Below the pieces are notes generated by a model that saw nothing but the letters and a program-made list of their open reading frames with translations, searched no databases and was not told the DNA's origin. DNA of 64,000 nt, from NCBI GenBank assembly GCA_910577475.1, contig CAJTLJ010000008.1, positions 1 to 64,000 of the forward strand. Reading direction: 5' to 3'. Source of the DNA: an uncultured Alistipes sp. (GTDB lineage Bacteria > Bacteroidota > Bacteroidia > Bacteroidales > Rikenellaceae). This document shows, piece by piece, positions 1-11,586 of the stretch. The position numbers were made by a program, and so were the translations under genes. Each line of letters starts with the position of its first letter. The stretch's first letter is position 1.

Positions 1-108
1 AAGTAATCTTATTCGGTGGAGATTTACGCTCCACCTCTTTTGCTCCACCTTTTGGAACACCAATAACGGTAATATTCTGCCGTTTTTTGCGTCCTCTCGG
101 AAAACAAA

Positions 109-140
109 AAATCCCGATTTCGTTTGGAAATCAGGATTTT
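109..140 (-). terminator. Terminator after tRNA-Phe
   Basis: An inverted repeat (109-121 against 127-139, one mismatch, 5-nt loop) lies just downstream of the tRNA-Phe on the minus strand. It is followed on that strand by a T-rich run, the complement of the A-tract at 101-110. It fits a rho-independent terminator for the tRNA transcript. The rest of 1-108 holds only short hairpins (for example 15-35) and no gene I can support. Confidence 0.7.
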
Positions 141-164
141 ACTGTCTTTTGCTTTTCTTCTAAG

Positions 165-237
165 TGGTGCCACCAGGAATCGAACCGGGGACACAAGGAT
201 TTTCAGTCCTTTGCTCTACCAACTGAGCTATGGCACC
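165..237 (-). tRNA. tRNA-Phe (GAA)
   Basis: A 73-nt cloverleaf reads on the minus strand. The acceptor stem GGTGCCA pairs with TGGCACC, the discriminator base is A, and no CCA is encoded. The anticodon loop CTGAAAA gives anticodon GAA (Phe). D-arm (GCTC..GAGC) and T-arm (GGTTCGATTCC) are intact. A Bacteroidota-type promoter lies upstream and a hairpin terminator downstream, so it is probably transcribed alone. Confidence 0.97.
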
Positions 238-267
238 AGCCTGTTGCTCTCTTACTGAAAGCGATTG

Positions 268-299
268 CAAAGATAGAACGTATTTTTCAAAAAAACAAA
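268..299 (-). promoter_or_regulatory. Promoter of tRNA-Phe
   Basis: The minus strand carries TATCTTTG (268-275), matching the Bacteroidota -7 consensus TAnnTTTG. A TTTG -33 box (296-299) lies 20 nt upstream of it. Transcription would start near 262, about 25 nt before the tRNA. Confidence 0.75.
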
Positions 300-330
300 T
301 CTTCGGCGAAAAAAAATCGGTCGAAACGAT

Positions 331-366
331 AACGAGGATGATCCGATCGGTCAGATCATCCTCGTT
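331..366 (-). terminator. Terminator of the rsfS-ahcY operon
   Basis: A perfect 13-bp stem (331-343 against 354-366) with a 10-nt loop sits 20 nt after the ahcY stop codon. Further T-rich sequence follows on the minus strand (complement of 309-317). It probably ends the seven-gene operon. Confidence 0.8.
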
Positions 367-385
367 ATCAAACTATTCTGCCCTT

Positions 386-1795
386 TTAATAGCGATAGTG
401 CTCCGCCTTGTAGGGACCTTCGACCGCGACGCCGATATAGTCGGCCTGCTTCGGGGTGAGGTGCGTGAGCTCCACGCCCAGGTTGTCCAGGTGCAGGCGC
501 GCCACCTCCTCGTCCAGATGCTTAGGCAGGCGGTAGACTCCTACCTCCAGCTCCTTCTGCCACAGCTCGATCTGCGCCAGACACTGGTTCGTGAAGGAGT
601 TGGACATGACGAACGACGGATGCCCCGTGGCGCATCCCAGATTGACCAGACGCCCCTCGGCCAGCACGAAAATCGAATGACCGTCGGGGAAGGTGTACTT
701 GTCGACCTGCGGTTTGATGACCGTCTTCACGGCATCCGAAGCGTCGAGGCGGGCCATCTGAATCTCGTTGTCGAAGTGGCCGATGTTGCAGACGATAGCC
801 TGGTCGCGCATCCGCTGCATGTGCTCCAGCGTGATGATATCGCAGTTGCCGGTGCAGGTCACGTAGATATTGCCCTCGTCGAGAGCACTCTCCACGCTCT
901 TGACCTCGAATCCCTCCATCGCGGCCTGCAGGGCACAGATGGGATCGATCTCCGTCACGATGACCCGTGCGCCGTAGGAGCGCATGGAGCGGGCGCAACC
1001 CTTGCCCACGTCGCCGTAGCCGCACACCACGACCACCTTGCCGGCGATCATCACGTCGGTGGCGCGCTTGATGCCGTCGGCCAGCGACTCGCGGCAGCCG
1101 TAGAGGTTGTCGAACTTCGACTTGGTGCAGGAGTCGTTGACATTGATGGCCGGCACGAGCAGTGTTCCGGCCGCCTGCATCTGGTAGAGCCGGTGCACGC
1201 CGGTCGTGGTCTCCTCGCTCACGCCCTTCCACTCCTCGACCGTGCGGTGCCACTTCTCGGGATCCTCGGCAAGCAGGCTGCGCAGCGTGTCGAGAATGAC
1301 GCTCTCCTCATAGGAGGAGGGCTCGACATCGAGCGTCGCGGCGTCGTTCTCGGCCGCATAACCCTTGTGGATCAGCAGCGTGGCATCGCCGCCGTCGTCG
1401 ACGATCAGGTTGGGTCCCTTTCCTCCGGGGAAACTCAGGGCCATGGCGGTGCACCACCAATACTCGGGCAGCGTCTCGCCCTTCCAGGCAAAGACGGGAA
1501 TGCCGGCAGCGGCGATGGCCGCGGCTGCGTGATCCTGCGTCGAGAAGATGTTGCACGAGCACCAGCGCACTTCGGCGCCCAGCTCGACGAGGGTTTCGAT
1601 CAGCACGGCGGTCTGAATCGTCATGTGGAGCGACCCCATCACGCGCACCCCTTTCAGAGGCTTCTCGGGACCGTATTTCCGGCGCACGGCCATCAGACCC
1701 GGCATCTCGTGCTCGGAAACCTCGATCTCTTTTCTACCCCACTCGGCCAGCGACATGTCGGCCACCTTGTAGGGAATGGACAAATCCAAAAACAT
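386..1795 (-). CDS. ahcY: Adenosylhomocysteinase
   Basis: This 469-residue protein hydrolyses S-adenosylhomocysteine to adenosine and homocysteine, relieving product inhibition of methyltransferases. Family marks are [17 protein letters not shown] near the N-terminus, [20 protein letters not shown] for substrate and NAD contacts, and the NAD-binding [11 protein letters not shown]. The C-terminal AEHYRY matches the family's usual end, and the length matches the long bacterial form. It is the last gene of the minus-strand operon, 31 nt after the riboflavin kinase. I see no promoter of its own in that gap, so co-transcription with ftsH, cdsA and psd is likely. Confidence 0.97.
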   Translation of the reverse strand: MFLDLSIPYKVADMSLAEWGRKEIEVSEHEMPGLMAVRRKYGPEKPLKGVRVMGSLHMTIQTAVLIETLVELGAEVRWCSCNIFSTQDHAAAAIAAAGIPVFAWKGETLPEYWWCTAMALSFPGGKGPNLIVDDGGDATLLIHKGYAAENDAATLDVEPSSYEESVILDTLRSLLAEDPEKWHRTVEEWKGVSEETTTGVHRLYQMQAAGTLLVPAINVNDSCTKSKFDNLYGCRESLADGIKRATDVMIAGKVVVVCGYGDVGKGCARSMRSYGARVIVTEIDPICALQAAMEGFEVKSVESALDEGNIYVTCTGNCDIITLEHMQRMRDQAIVCNIGHFDNEIQMARLDASDAVKTVIKPQVDKYTFPDGHSIFVLAEGRLVNLGCATGHPSFVMSNSFTNQCLAQIELWQKELEVGVYRLPKHLDEEVARLHLDNLGVELTHLTPKQADYIGVAVEGPYKAEHYRY

Positions 1796-1826
1796 AGTAA
1801 AGCTATTTTAAGTTCGTTAGTTACTC

Positions 1827-2207
1827 CTATCTCAACAGCTCCCCGGCAGCGAACGACGCCCGCACCGACCGGCAGTCGGCCTCGATCTGACGCCGCAGCT
1901 CCTCCAGCGACCCGAACCGCCGCTCATCGCGGATCTTCCGCAGCAACTCCACCCGAATCCGCCGGCCGTAAAGCTCGCCGCGGAAATCGAGCAGATGGGT
2001 TTCGAGACGCGGAGAGCAGCCGCCCACCGAGGGGTTGGTCCCCCAGTTCGAGACGGCGGCGTAGCGCCGCCCGTCGATCTCCACCGCAGCGGCATAGACC
2101 CCCGCCTCGGGCAGCTCCTGACCCGGACCGGGTTCGATATTGGCGGTCGGAAAGCCCAGACGGCGCCCCAACTGCCGACCCTCTGTCACTGTGCCTTCGA
2201 CGATCAT
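1827..2207 (-). CDS. Stand-alone riboflavin kinase
   Basis: A 126-residue protein corresponding only to the C-terminal riboflavin kinase domain of RibF. It shows GTVTEGRQLGRRLGFPTANI (residues 5-24, with the PTAN phosphate/Mg-binding motif), then GVYAA, NWGTNPS and the ETHLLDF signature with the catalytic Glu. It should convert riboflavin plus ATP to FMN. The N-terminal FAD-synthetase (nucleotidyltransferase) domain of usual bifunctional RibF, about 180 residues, is absent. The ATG lies 4 nt after the stop of the preceding gene and no upstream in-frame extension exists, so this is a separate gene, not a 5' truncation by mis-start. FMN adenylylation must be encoded elsewhere. Confidence 0.88.
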   Translation of the reverse strand: MIVEGTVTEGRQLGRRLGFPTANIEPGPGQELPEAGVYAAAVEIDGRRYAAVSNWGTNPSVGGCSPRLETHLLDFRGELYGRRIRVELLRKIRDERRFGSLEELRRQIEADCRSVRASFAAGELLR

Positions 2208-2211
2208 CGGA

Positions 2212-3318
2212 TCAGATCTTTTGCGTCAGCTTCTGCACCAGCGAGAATTGCGAGAAGAACTCCTTCGCAAAGACGCGCAGCACGGTATAGGAGGGGATTG
2301 CCAGCAGCATGCCGACGATTCCGGCGAGCGACCCGGCAATCAGGATAACCAGAAATATCTCCAGCGGATGCGCCTTCACCCGCTCGGAATAGAGCGTGGG
2401 TTGCAGGATGAAATCGTCCATGCCCTTCAGAATCAGGAGCGAGCCGACGATAACGGTCACCGTATGGCCCGCCGTCATCCCCTCGATGGGCGTCACCACC
2501 CCCAGGAAAACCGAGGTCAGACCGCCGATCAGCGGACCGGCGTAGGGCACGACGTTCATCACCCCCATGATGAGACCGATGAAGCAGGCGTCCTGGGCCC
2601 GCATCCCGAAGAGCATCATCACCAGCGACACGGCCGTGAAGAGGATTAGGCTCTCGGCCAAGATACCCGTGAAGTAGCGGGCCAGCAGCAGGCTGACCGA
2701 ATCGAGCGAGCGGGTCACCTTCTCCTGATAGCGCTCGGGGAACATCGCCTTGACCATCGCATAGAACAGACCGTCCTCCTTGAGGAAGAAGAAAGTGATG
2801 AACGAAATGGAGAAAAAGGCGACCAGGAACGAAAGGACTATGCCGACGATCGACGAGAAAGCCGCATTGATGGTGCTCAGGTCGACCACCGACTTCAAGG
2901 TCTCGACCAGCGTCTCGGTCAGCGAGAATTCCCCCTCGGACTGCGGGAAAAGACGGTACAGATAGTCCTGCGCCCGGCGGATCGGCTCCTCGACCGTACC
3001 CAGCACGGCGCTGAAGTCGATCTGCGATAATTGACCCACCTTATTGGATATCAGAGGGATCAGCGCCGAACAGAGCGACGCGAAGAGGATCCAGATCGTG
3101 AAGAGGGTCAGCAGGGCCGCCAGCCAGCGGGGAATCAGCCGGCCGCGCACCCGCACCCGGGTCAGGCGGCAGACCAGCGGCCGGCACATGATAGCCAGCA
3201 CGGCCGAAATCAGCACATAGATAACCACCGACGAAAAATACCACACCAGAAAGCAGACCGCAGCGGCGACGGCCGCTCCGATCAGAAACCGGAAAAGACT
3301 TTGAGGTGTCGTATTCAT
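2212..3318 (-). CDS. AI-2E family transporter (UPF0118 permease)
   Basis: A 368-residue polytopic inner-membrane protein. It has two N-terminal hydrophobic segments (about residues 10-38 and 55-75), a soluble segment, then a cluster of C-terminal helices. The tract MNVVPYAGPLIGG with downstream DDFILQPTLYSERVKAHPLEIF is the signature of the AI-2E/UPF0118 (YdiK/PerM/TqsA) family. Members export small molecules or act as sodium/proton antiporters, and the substrate here cannot be read from sequence. It lies between psd and the riboflavin kinase in the operon (10 nt and 4 nt spacing). Confidence 0.9.
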   Translation of the reverse strand: MNTTPQSLFRFLIGAAVAAAVCFLVWYFSSVVIYVLISAVLAIMCRPLVCRLTRVRVRGRLIPRWLAALLTLFTIWILFASLCSALIPLISNKVGQLSQIDFSAVLGTVEEPIRRAQDYLYRLFPQSEGEFSLTETLVETLKSVVDLSTINAAFSSIVGIVLSFLVAFFSISFITFFFLKEDGLFYAMVKAMFPERYQEKVTRSLDSVSLLLARYFTGILAESLILFTAVSLVMMLFGMRAQDACFIGLIMGVMNVVPYAGPLIGGLTSVFLGVVTPIEGMTAGHTVTVIVGSLLILKGMDDFILQPTLYSERVKAHPLEIFLVILIAGSLAGIVGMLLAIPSYTVLRVFAKEFFSQFSLVQKLTQKI

Positions 3319-3328
3319 AGGCAGACTT

Positions 3329-4006
3329 TTAATTATCGCAACGTTTCAGGCGGGCGATCGGCGTCTGCGAGCCCACAGTGGGGTCGCCGATCTCGACCAG
3401 CAGTTCGCTCTCCTTCGGGACCAGCACGTCGATGCGCGAACCGAACTTGATGAATCCGCACACCGAATTCTGCTCCACCGTATGTCCCACCTTCATGTAG
3501 GAGACGATGCGGCGGGCGATCAGTCCGGCCACCTGACGGAACAATACCTCGCAGCCCGAAGGGGTCTTCACGACCGTGGTCGTCCGCTCGTTCTCGGTAG
3601 AGGACTTGGGATGCCAGGCCACCAGGAACCGCCCGGGATGATATTTATAATAGGTAACCTCTCCGCCCACGGGAACCCAGTTCATGTGGACATTGGTGAT
3701 GGACATGAAAATCGAGATCTGCAACATCTCGCGCTTGAGATACTCGTCCTCGGTCACCACCTCCGTCACGACCACCCGGCCGTCGCAGGGGGCGAAGACC
3801 AGATCGGCGTCGTGGATGCGGACCCGGCGGGGCTCGCGGAAGAAGGCGACGATGAAGAACCAAAAGAGTACGAGCAACAGCGTACTCACGCCCAACAGCG
3901 AAATGCTGTCGCGCGAATCGATCAGGTAGTAGATCAAGAGCCAGAGCAGCAGACAGACGGCACCCGAGCAGAGGATGATCCGATAGCCTTCCTTGTTAAT
4001 TTTCAT
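3329..4006 (-). CDS. psd: Phosphatidylserine decarboxylase proenzyme
   Basis: A 225-residue short-form (PSD-A type) decarboxylase that makes phosphatidylethanolamine from phosphatidylserine. Two N-terminal membrane segments (residues 8-28 and 36-56) are followed by FREPRR, the catalytic-domain start APCDGRVV, and FMSITNVHMNWVP. The processing site lies in GFIKFGSRIDV: autocleavage at the Gly-Ser bond would leave the pyruvoyl group on the small alpha chain. It sits 14 nt after cdsA, so CDP-diacylglycerol synthesis and PE synthesis are co-transcribed. Confidence 0.95.
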   Translation of the reverse strand: MKINKEGYRIILCSGAVCLLLWLLIYYLIDSRDSISLLGVSTLLLVLFWFFIVAFFREPRRVRIHDADLVFAPCDGRVVVTEVVTEDEYLKREMLQISIFMSITNVHMNWVPVGGEVTYYKYHPGRFLVAWHPKSSTENERTTTVVKTPSGCEVLFRQVAGLIARRIVSYMKVGHTVEQNSVCGFIKFGSRIDVLVPKESELLVEIGDPTVGSQTPIARLKRCDN

Positions 4007-4020
4007 GGCTTATGAGGTTT

Positions 4021-4881
4021 TTAGATTAGAATTCGGAATATCACCAGGTAGATGCAGACGAAAGGCGTCGCCAGCAGCAGGGCGTCGAAACGGTCGAGCA
4101 CGCCGCCATGTCCGGGAATTACGTTTCCGGAGTCCTTCACTCCGGCCTTTCGCTTGAACATCGACTCCACCAGATCGCCCGCAACGCCCGTCACCGAAGC
4201 GACGATGGCCAGTCCGATCCACAGCACCGGATTCATGTCGAGGTGGCAGGCTGCGGCCACACTCATCGCCACGGCACCGATCACCCCGCCGACGAACCCT
4301 TCCCAGCTCTTTTTGGGCGAGATCCGTTCGCACAGTTTGTGACGTCCGCAGGTCGAGCCGACCAGATAGGCGAACACGTCGTTCGACCAGATCAGGAAGA
4401 TGAACCAGATCACCGTCCAGGGCTCCCAGCCCTTCATAGCCAGCACCGACACGAAGGGCAGCAGCGTCAGCGGCAGCGCCACGTAGAGCACGCCGGCCAC
4501 CGTAGCGCCGATATCGGCCAGCGGATTCCGACCGCCCCGGAACAGTTCGCAGACAAAACCCGCGAAGAGAACGGCCGTGAGAAAAAGCGCGCCGAAAAGC
4601 AGAAGCGTTCCGGCGTCGGGCCACACACCCGTCAATCCCGAAAAGGCGGCGAAACCCGTCACGTACAAGGCCGATCCGGCCGCAATACCGACAATCCGCT
4701 GCGGTTCCGCACCGCACCGCGATGCCAATCCGTAAAATTCGATCATTCCGCCGACCAGCACGGCCAGCAGCAGCGCCCCGAAACTCCAGGGCGAACCGAG
4801 CACACAGCCCAGCAGAACCCCCAGCATGACGACGCCGCTCAGGGTTCTGACGATCAGGTTCTTCAATTTATCGTTCATCAT
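4021..4881 (-). CDS. cdsA: Phosphatidate cytidylyltransferase
   Basis: A 286-residue integral membrane enzyme that makes CDP-diacylglycerol from phosphatidic acid and CTP, the branch point of phospholipid synthesis. About seven hydrophobic helices are visible. The C-terminal CDP-alcohol signature is clear: SPKKSWEGFVGG, then GDLVESMFKRKAGVKDSG and PGHGGVLDRFD, with the family's Asp/Arg residues. It is 19 nt after ftsH and 14 nt before psd. Confidence 0.96.
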   Translation of the reverse strand: MMNDKLKNLIVRTLSGVVMLGVLLGCVLGSPWSFGALLLAVLVGGMIEFYGLASRCGAEPQRIVGIAAGSALYVTGFAAFSGLTGVWPDAGTLLLFGALFLTAVLFAGFVCELFRGGRNPLADIGATVAGVLYVALPLTLLPFVSVLAMKGWEPWTVIWFIFLIWSNDVFAYLVGSTCGRHKLCERISPKKSWEGFVGGVIGAVAMSVAAACHLDMNPVLWIGLAIVASVTGVAGDLVESMFKRKAGVKDSGNVIPGHGGVLDRFDALLLATPFVCIYLVIFRILI

Positions 4882-4900
4882 CTCTCACAATTAGCCGGGG

Positions 4901-6877
4901 TCAGTCAACCGGCTCGGCAATCGGCTCGGCGTCCTGCGCCTTTTCGGCCTCCTGCCGCTCCTTCAAAATATCTTTCCTGCGCTTGCCGAAGATACGCTCC
5001 ACGTCCTCCGTGAAGACCACCTCCTTCTCCAGCAGGCGCTCGGCCAGCTCCTTCAGCCCGTCGGCATGGTCGCGCAGCACCTGCTCGGCCATGCGATAGG
5101 CCTCGTCGATCAGGCGGCGCGCCTCGGCATCGATCTGCTGGGCCGTCTTTTCGGAGTAGGGTTTCGTCAGCGCCATATCGCTCTGGCCCGTCGAGTCGTA
5201 GTAACTCAACGTCCCCACCTCGGGGCTCATGCCGTAGTAGGCCACCATGGCGTAGGCCTGCTTGGTCACCCGCTCCAGGTCGTTCAGCGCCCCGGTCGAG
5301 ACGCGGCCGAAGGTGAGCTGTTCGGAGACGCGACCGCCCAGCGTAGCGGCCAGCTCGTCCATCAGCTGTTCGCGCGTGGTGATCTGACGCTCCTCGGGAA
5401 GGTACCACGCCGCACCCAGCGCCTTGCCGCGCGGGATGATGGTGACCTTTATCAGCGGACTGGCATTCTCCAGAATCCACGACACCGTGGCATGACCCGC
5501 CTCATGATAGGCGATCGTGCGCTTCTCCTCGTCGGTGATGATCTTGTTCTTGCGCTCCAGACCGCCGATGATGCGGTCGATGGCCGACAGGAAATCCTCC
5601 TTCGAGACGAAAGGCTTGTTATGCCGGGCGGCGATCAGGGCCGCCTCGTTGCAGACATTGGCGATGTCGGCTCCCGAGAAACCGGGTGTCTGACGGGCCA
5701 GGAAGGCCCGGTCGAGCTGAGGATCGAGCTTCAGCGGACGGAGGTGGACATCGAAGATCTCCTCGCGCTCCTTCACGTCGGGCAGCCCCACCTCGATCTG
5801 GCGGTCGAAACGTCCGGCGCGCATCAGCGCCTTGTCCAGAATGTCGGCCCGGTTGGTCGCTGCCAGCACGATCACGCCGGCGTTGGTCTGAAATCCGTCC
5901 ATCTCCGTCAGCAGCTGGTTCAGCGTATTTTCGCGTTCATCATTGCCCGAGAATCCGGCGTTCTTGCCGCGGGCGCGGCCGATGGCGTCGATCTCGTCGA
6001 TGAAGAGGATGCAGGGGGCCTTCTGCTTGGCCTGCTCGAAGAGGTCGCGGACACGCGATGCGCCCACGCCGACGAACATCTCCACGAAATCGGAGCCCGA
6101 AATCGAGAGGAAGGGGACGTTGGCCTCGCCCGCCACGGCTTTGGCGAGCAGGGTCTTGCCCGTTCCCGGAGGTCCTACCAGCAGGGCTCCCTTCGGGATC
6201 TTGGCACCCAGTTCGCGGTACTTGTCGGCCTTCTTGAGGAAGTCGACGATCTCCATGATCTCGACCTTCGCCTCCTCCAGACCGGCCACGTCCTTGAAGG
6301 TGACCTGCTTCTGATTATCCTTGTCGAAGACCTGAGCCTTCGCCTTTCCCACGTTCATGATGCCGCCGCCGGCGCCGCCCGCACCGCGGCTCATCGACCG
6401 CATCATAAAGAACCAAAAACCGATAATGAAAAGCCACGGCAGCAGCGAGCCCAGCAGGTTCGTCCACGAATGGTCCTCGCGTTCGTATTCGAGAATCACC
6501 TCCTCGCCGCCGTTCTCGGCCTGCGCGGTCTTCAGATTCTCGGCGAAGGTGTCGCCGGGACCGATATTGAAGTAGAACTGCACGCCCTTTTCGGGGATCG
6601 ACTTGTACTCCTCCTGCTCGCGGTAGCGCCCGGCGGCCTCCTCGGTCAGGGTCACTTTAGCCAGTTCGCCGTTCACCACGACGATCTTCTCCACCTCGCC
6701 GCGGCGGACCATCTGCTCCACGGTGTTCCAGTTGCTCTTGACCGGCTCGTTGTTCGGAGACATCCAAAGCGACGAGCCGATGATCAGAATCACCAGCGCC
6801 CCCCAGAACCAGGTCATGGAGGGACGCGGCACGCCGAATCCGTTGCGACGTTGTCCGTCGTTATTCCGTTTTACCAT
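4901..6877 (-). CDS. ftsH: ATP-dependent zinc metalloprotease FtsH
   Basis: A 658-residue membrane-anchored AAA+ protease for quality control of membrane and regulatory proteins. Transmembrane helices lie at about residues 21-39 and 141-160, with the periplasmic FtsH_ext domain between them. The AAA module has Walker A GPPGTGKT (235-242), Walker [10 protein letters not shown] and the second region of homology ([20 protein letters not shown]). The M41 protease has the zinc site YHEAGHATV. The acidic tail after [11 protein letters not shown] is short. ATG spacing to rsfS is 6 nt. Confidence 0.98.
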   Translation of the reverse strand: MVKRNNDGQRRNGFGVPRPSMTWFWGALVILIIGSSLWMSPNNEPVKSNWNTVEQMVRRGEVEKIVVVNGELAKVTLTEEAAGRYREQEEYKSIPEKGVQFYFNIGPGDTFAENLKTAQAENGGEEVILEYEREDHSWTNLLGSLLPWLFIIGFWFFMMRSMSRGAGGAGGGIMNVGKAKAQVFDKDNQKQVTFKDVAGLEEAKVEIMEIVDFLKKADKYRELGAKIPKGALLVGPPGTGKTLLAKAVAGEANVPFLSISGSDFVEMFVGVGASRVRDLFEQAKQKAPCILFIDEIDAIGRARGKNAGFSGNDERENTLNQLLTEMDGFQTNAGVIVLAATNRADILDKALMRAGRFDRQIEVGLPDVKEREEIFDVHLRPLKLDPQLDRAFLARQTPGFSGADIANVCNEAALIAARHNKPFVSKEDFLSAIDRIIGGLERKNKIITDEEKRTIAYHEAGHATVSWILENASPLIKVTIIPRGKALGAAWYLPEERQITTREQLMDELAATLGGRVSEQLTFGRVSTGALNDLERVTKQAYAMVAYYGMSPEVGTLSYYDSTGQSDMALTKPYSEKTAQQIDAEARRLIDEAYRMAEQVLRDHADGLKELAERLLEKEVVFTEDVERIFGKRRKDILKERQEAEKAQDAEPIAEPVD

Positions 6878-6883
6878 AAATTC

Positions 6884-7234
6884 CTACTCTTCGTATTCGT
6901 AACGGGTCGTCGGCGCATCGGCCCACAACTCCTCCAGCCTGTAGTAGTCGCGCAGCTCCGTCTGGAAGATATGCACCACCACATCCACGTAGTCCATCGC
7001 GACCCACAGACCGGTCTGTTTCCCCTCCACGCGCCAGACGTTCTCGCCCAGCACCTCGTGCACCTTCTCCTCGATTCCGTCGGCAATGGCGGCCACCTGG
7101 GTGGTGGAGTCGGCATTGCAGACCACGAAGTGCGAGCAGACGGCACCGTCGAAACCGCTCAGGTCGAGCGATACAATATTCTTACCTTTTTTATCTTCAA
7201 TCGCAGAGACGATCGTTCGGATCAGCTTTTCCAT
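6884..7234 (-). CDS. rsfS: Ribosome silencing factor RsfS
   Basis: A 116-residue RsfS/YbeB/Iojap protein. In characterised relatives it binds ribosomal protein uL14 and blocks subunit joining under starvation. The family core GKNIVSLDLSGFDGAVCSHFVVC, the central WRVEGKQTGLWVAMDYVDVVVHIF and the late YYRLEELWADAP are all present at normal length. It is the first gene of the operon, preceded by a good Bacteroidota promoter. Confidence 0.95.
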   Translation of the reverse strand: MEKLIRTIVSAIEDKKGKNIVSLDLSGFDGAVCSHFVVCNADSTTQVAAIADGIEEKVHEVLGENVWRVEGKQTGLWVAMDYVDVVVHIFQTELRDYYRLEELWADAPTTRYEYEE

Positions 7235-7261
7235 AAATCAAAACATTGCACGATAACCGGA

Positions 7262-7294
7262 CAAAGATACGAATAAGTCGCGAGCAAAAGCAAA
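7262..7294 (-). promoter_or_regulatory. Promoter of the rsfS-ftsH-cdsA-psd-ahcY operon
   Basis: TATCTTTG on the minus strand (7262-7269) matches the -7 box TAnnTTTG. A TTTG box at 7291-7294 lies 21 nt upstream. The predicted start near 7256 leaves a leader of about 20 nt before rsfS. No comparable element occurs in the short gaps inside the operon. Confidence 0.75.
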
Positions 7295-7429
7295 TTTTAT
7301 TTGCATTTTACCGAAACGAAGTATCTAAGACGGAGCCAAAGTTACGAAAAACTTTTCACAATCGCTGCAAAAGGCCCCGATATCTCCCGCCGGAAAGGCA
7401 CGAAGGGACGCCACGAACGCCCGTTCGAC

Positions 7430-9578
<2,149 letters not shown>

Positions 9579-9588
9579 CACACGAGCC

Positions 9589-11385
9589 ATGGGCCTGCAC
9601 ACCGAACACATATACAGCTGGTTCCTGCGAATCACCAAGCGGTTGAGCAACCGCCAGATCATGATGCTGCTGGCCGTCGTGGTCGGCGTGGCCGCCGGCC
9701 TGGGCACCTATCTGTTCGAGATGATGCTCTACGGCATCAAGAGCGCACTCGTCAACTGGTTTCCCGTCGAGAAGGCCCATTTCCTTTACCTGATCTACCC
9801 GGTTATGGGTATCATCCTGGCGACGCTGTTCGTCCGCTACATCGTGCGCGACAACATCTCCGAGGGTGTCACGCGGGTACTCTACGCCATGTCGAGCAAG
9901 AACTCCCAGATCGCCCGCCACAACTGCTGGACGTCGCTCGTGGGCGGCGCCACGACCATCGGATTCGGCGGTTCGGTCGGTCCCGAGGCCCCGATCGTCC
10001 TGACGGGAGCCGCCATCGGCTCGAATCTGGGCAAGCTGGCGCGGCTGAACTACCGCAACACCACCCTGCTGCTCTGCTGCGGGGCTGGCGCGGCCCTGGC
10101 CTCGATCTTCAAGGCCCCCATCACGGGGGTGGTCTTCGTGCTCGAGATCCTGATGCTCGACATCACGGCCAGCTCGGTCATTCCGCTGCTCATCGCCTCG
10201 ATCACCGCCACCACGATGGCCTTCATGCTCCGCGGCTTCGACCCCATTCTGGCCGTGACGCTGACCTCGGCCGACCATTTCGAGCTCTATCAGATTCCGC
10301 TCTTCATCCTGCTGGGAATCCTGTGCGGGGTGATGTCCTACTACTTCACCTCGATCAACTCCCGCATCGGCGCCGTCTTCAAGCGGATCGACAAGCAGTA
10401 CAAGAAGTGGATACTGGGCGGTGCCGTGCTGGGTATCCTGATCTTCGTCTTCCCGCCCCTCTACGGCGAGGGCTACGAGGGCATCACGGCCCTCATGCAC
10501 GGGCAGGCCGAATCGCTCTTCGACAACTCGCTCTTCTACCGTTTCCGCACCATCGACTGGGTGGTGATCCTCTTCGTCATCGCCACCATGTTCTTCAAGG
10601 TGGTAGCCATGGCCTCGACCAATGCGGCGGGCGGCGTGGGCGGAACCTTCGCCCCCTCGCTCTTCGTGGGGGCCTTTCTGGGGGCCATCGTGGCCCTGAT
10701 CTACAACGCCACCTTCGTCCGATGGCTGGGCTGGGAGAACATCTCGCTGATATCGTTCACGCTGGTAGGCATGGCAGGCGTCATGTCGGGGGTGATGAAC
10801 GCCCCGCTCACCTCGATCTTCCTGATCGCCGAGCTGTCGAACGGCTACGAACTCTTCATCCCGCTGATGATCACGGCCTGCATCTCGTTCGCGGTGGACT
10901 ACTACTTCAACCCCGATTCGATCTACACCAAGCAGCTGCGCGAGAAGGGCGAGCTGCTGACCCACGACAAGGATCAGTCGGTCTTCGTCTTCCTGAAGCT
11001 GGACGACCTGATGGAGACCGATTTCCTGCGGATCAAGGAGCGGCACACGCTGGGGGACATCGTGCACATCATCGCCACGGCCCGCCGCAACATCTTCCCC
11101 GTGATCGACAACTTCGGCCGGCTGCTGGGCATCGTGCAGCTGGACGACCTGCGCGAGGACATGTTCAAACCCGAGAAGTACGGCACGCCGATCATGCACT
11201 ACATGATCCAGCCGCCCGACAAGATTCTGCTCCACGAACAGTTGCAGAGCGTCCTTTCGCGCTTCGAGGAGAATCACACCTGGATGCTCCCGGTCGTGGA
11301 CAAGGAGAACCGCTACCAGGGATTCATTTCGAAATCGCGTATTCTGAACGCCTACCGCGAACAACTGGTCAAGATCTCTCAGTAA
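9589..11385 (+). CDS. ClC chloride channel with C-terminal CBS pair
   Basis: A 598-residue ClC-family chloride channel or Cl-/H+ antiporter. The ClC signatures are GFGGSVGPEAPIV (around residue 120), FKAPITGVVF and the later NAAGGVGGTFAPSLFVGA. About ten hydrophobic helices follow a short cytoplasmic N-terminus. The last roughly 150 residues form two CBS domains (LRIKERHTLGDIVHI.. and ..MIQPPDKILLHEQLQSVL), a likely nucleotide-binding regulatory module. It is the second gene of the trpS transcription unit. Confidence 0.92.
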   Translation: MGLHTEHIYSWFLRITKRLSNRQIMMLLAVVVGVAAGLGTYLFEMMLYGIKSALVNWFPVEKAHFLYLIYPVMGIILATLFVRYIVRDNISEGVTRVLYAMSSKNSQIARHNCWTSLVGGATTIGFGGSVGPEAPIVLTGAAIGSNLGKLARLNYRNTTLLLCCGAGAALASIFKAPITGVVFVLEILMLDITASSVIPLLIASITATTMAFMLRGFDPILAVTLTSADHFELYQIPLFILLGILCGVMSYYFTSINSRIGAVFKRIDKQYKKWILGGAVLGILIFVFPPLYGEGYEGITALMHGQAESLFDNSLFYRFRTIDWVVILFVIATMFFKVVAMASTNAAGGVGGTFAPSLFVGAFLGAIVALIYNATFVRWLGWENISLISFTLVGMAGVMSGVMNAPLTSIFLIAELSNGYELFIPLMITACISFAVDYYFNPDSIYTKQLREKGELLTHDKDQSVFVFLKLDDLMETDFLRIKERHTLGDIVHIIATARRNIFPVIDNFGRLLGIVQLDDLREDMFKPEKYGTPIMHYMIQPPDKILLHEQLQSVLSRFEENHTWMLPVVDKENRYQGFISKSRILNAYREQLVKISQ

Positions 11386-11458
11386 AATCGTAACTATAGA
11401 CGACTTTCATTCTCTCCCGTTTTCCGCCCCGGTTCTTGCTGCTGTCGGTTGTGGAGCC

Positions 11459-11543
11459 CGCGGCAAAGCCGCGTTAATAAGTCTGACCCACCCCCAACCC
11501 CCGCCTCGGCGGGGGCTTTCCATATTACAACCCGCAAGGTTGT
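11459..11543 (+). terminator. Cluster of three hairpins after the ClC gene
   Basis: Three perfect short stems follow in a row: 11459-11473 (6 bp, AAA loop), 11498-11515 (8 bp, all G-C, followed by CTTTCC), and 11527-11543 (6 bp). The middle one is the best terminator candidate for trpS-clc. The remainder of the 530-nt gap to the next gene holds the dispersed repeat at 11587-11827 and no coding sequence. Confidence 0.5.
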
Positions 11544-11586
11544 GGGGAGGACACCGGTGCAAACTAATTGTAAACCGTGAATTGTT

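Noticed and set aside
230..2290. A 686-codon plus-strand ORF over ahcY
   Set aside because: It is antisense to well-recognised ahcY, riboflavin kinase and part of the permease gene, and its translation is low-complexity, rich in His, Arg and Gly. It is a shadow of GC-rich codons.
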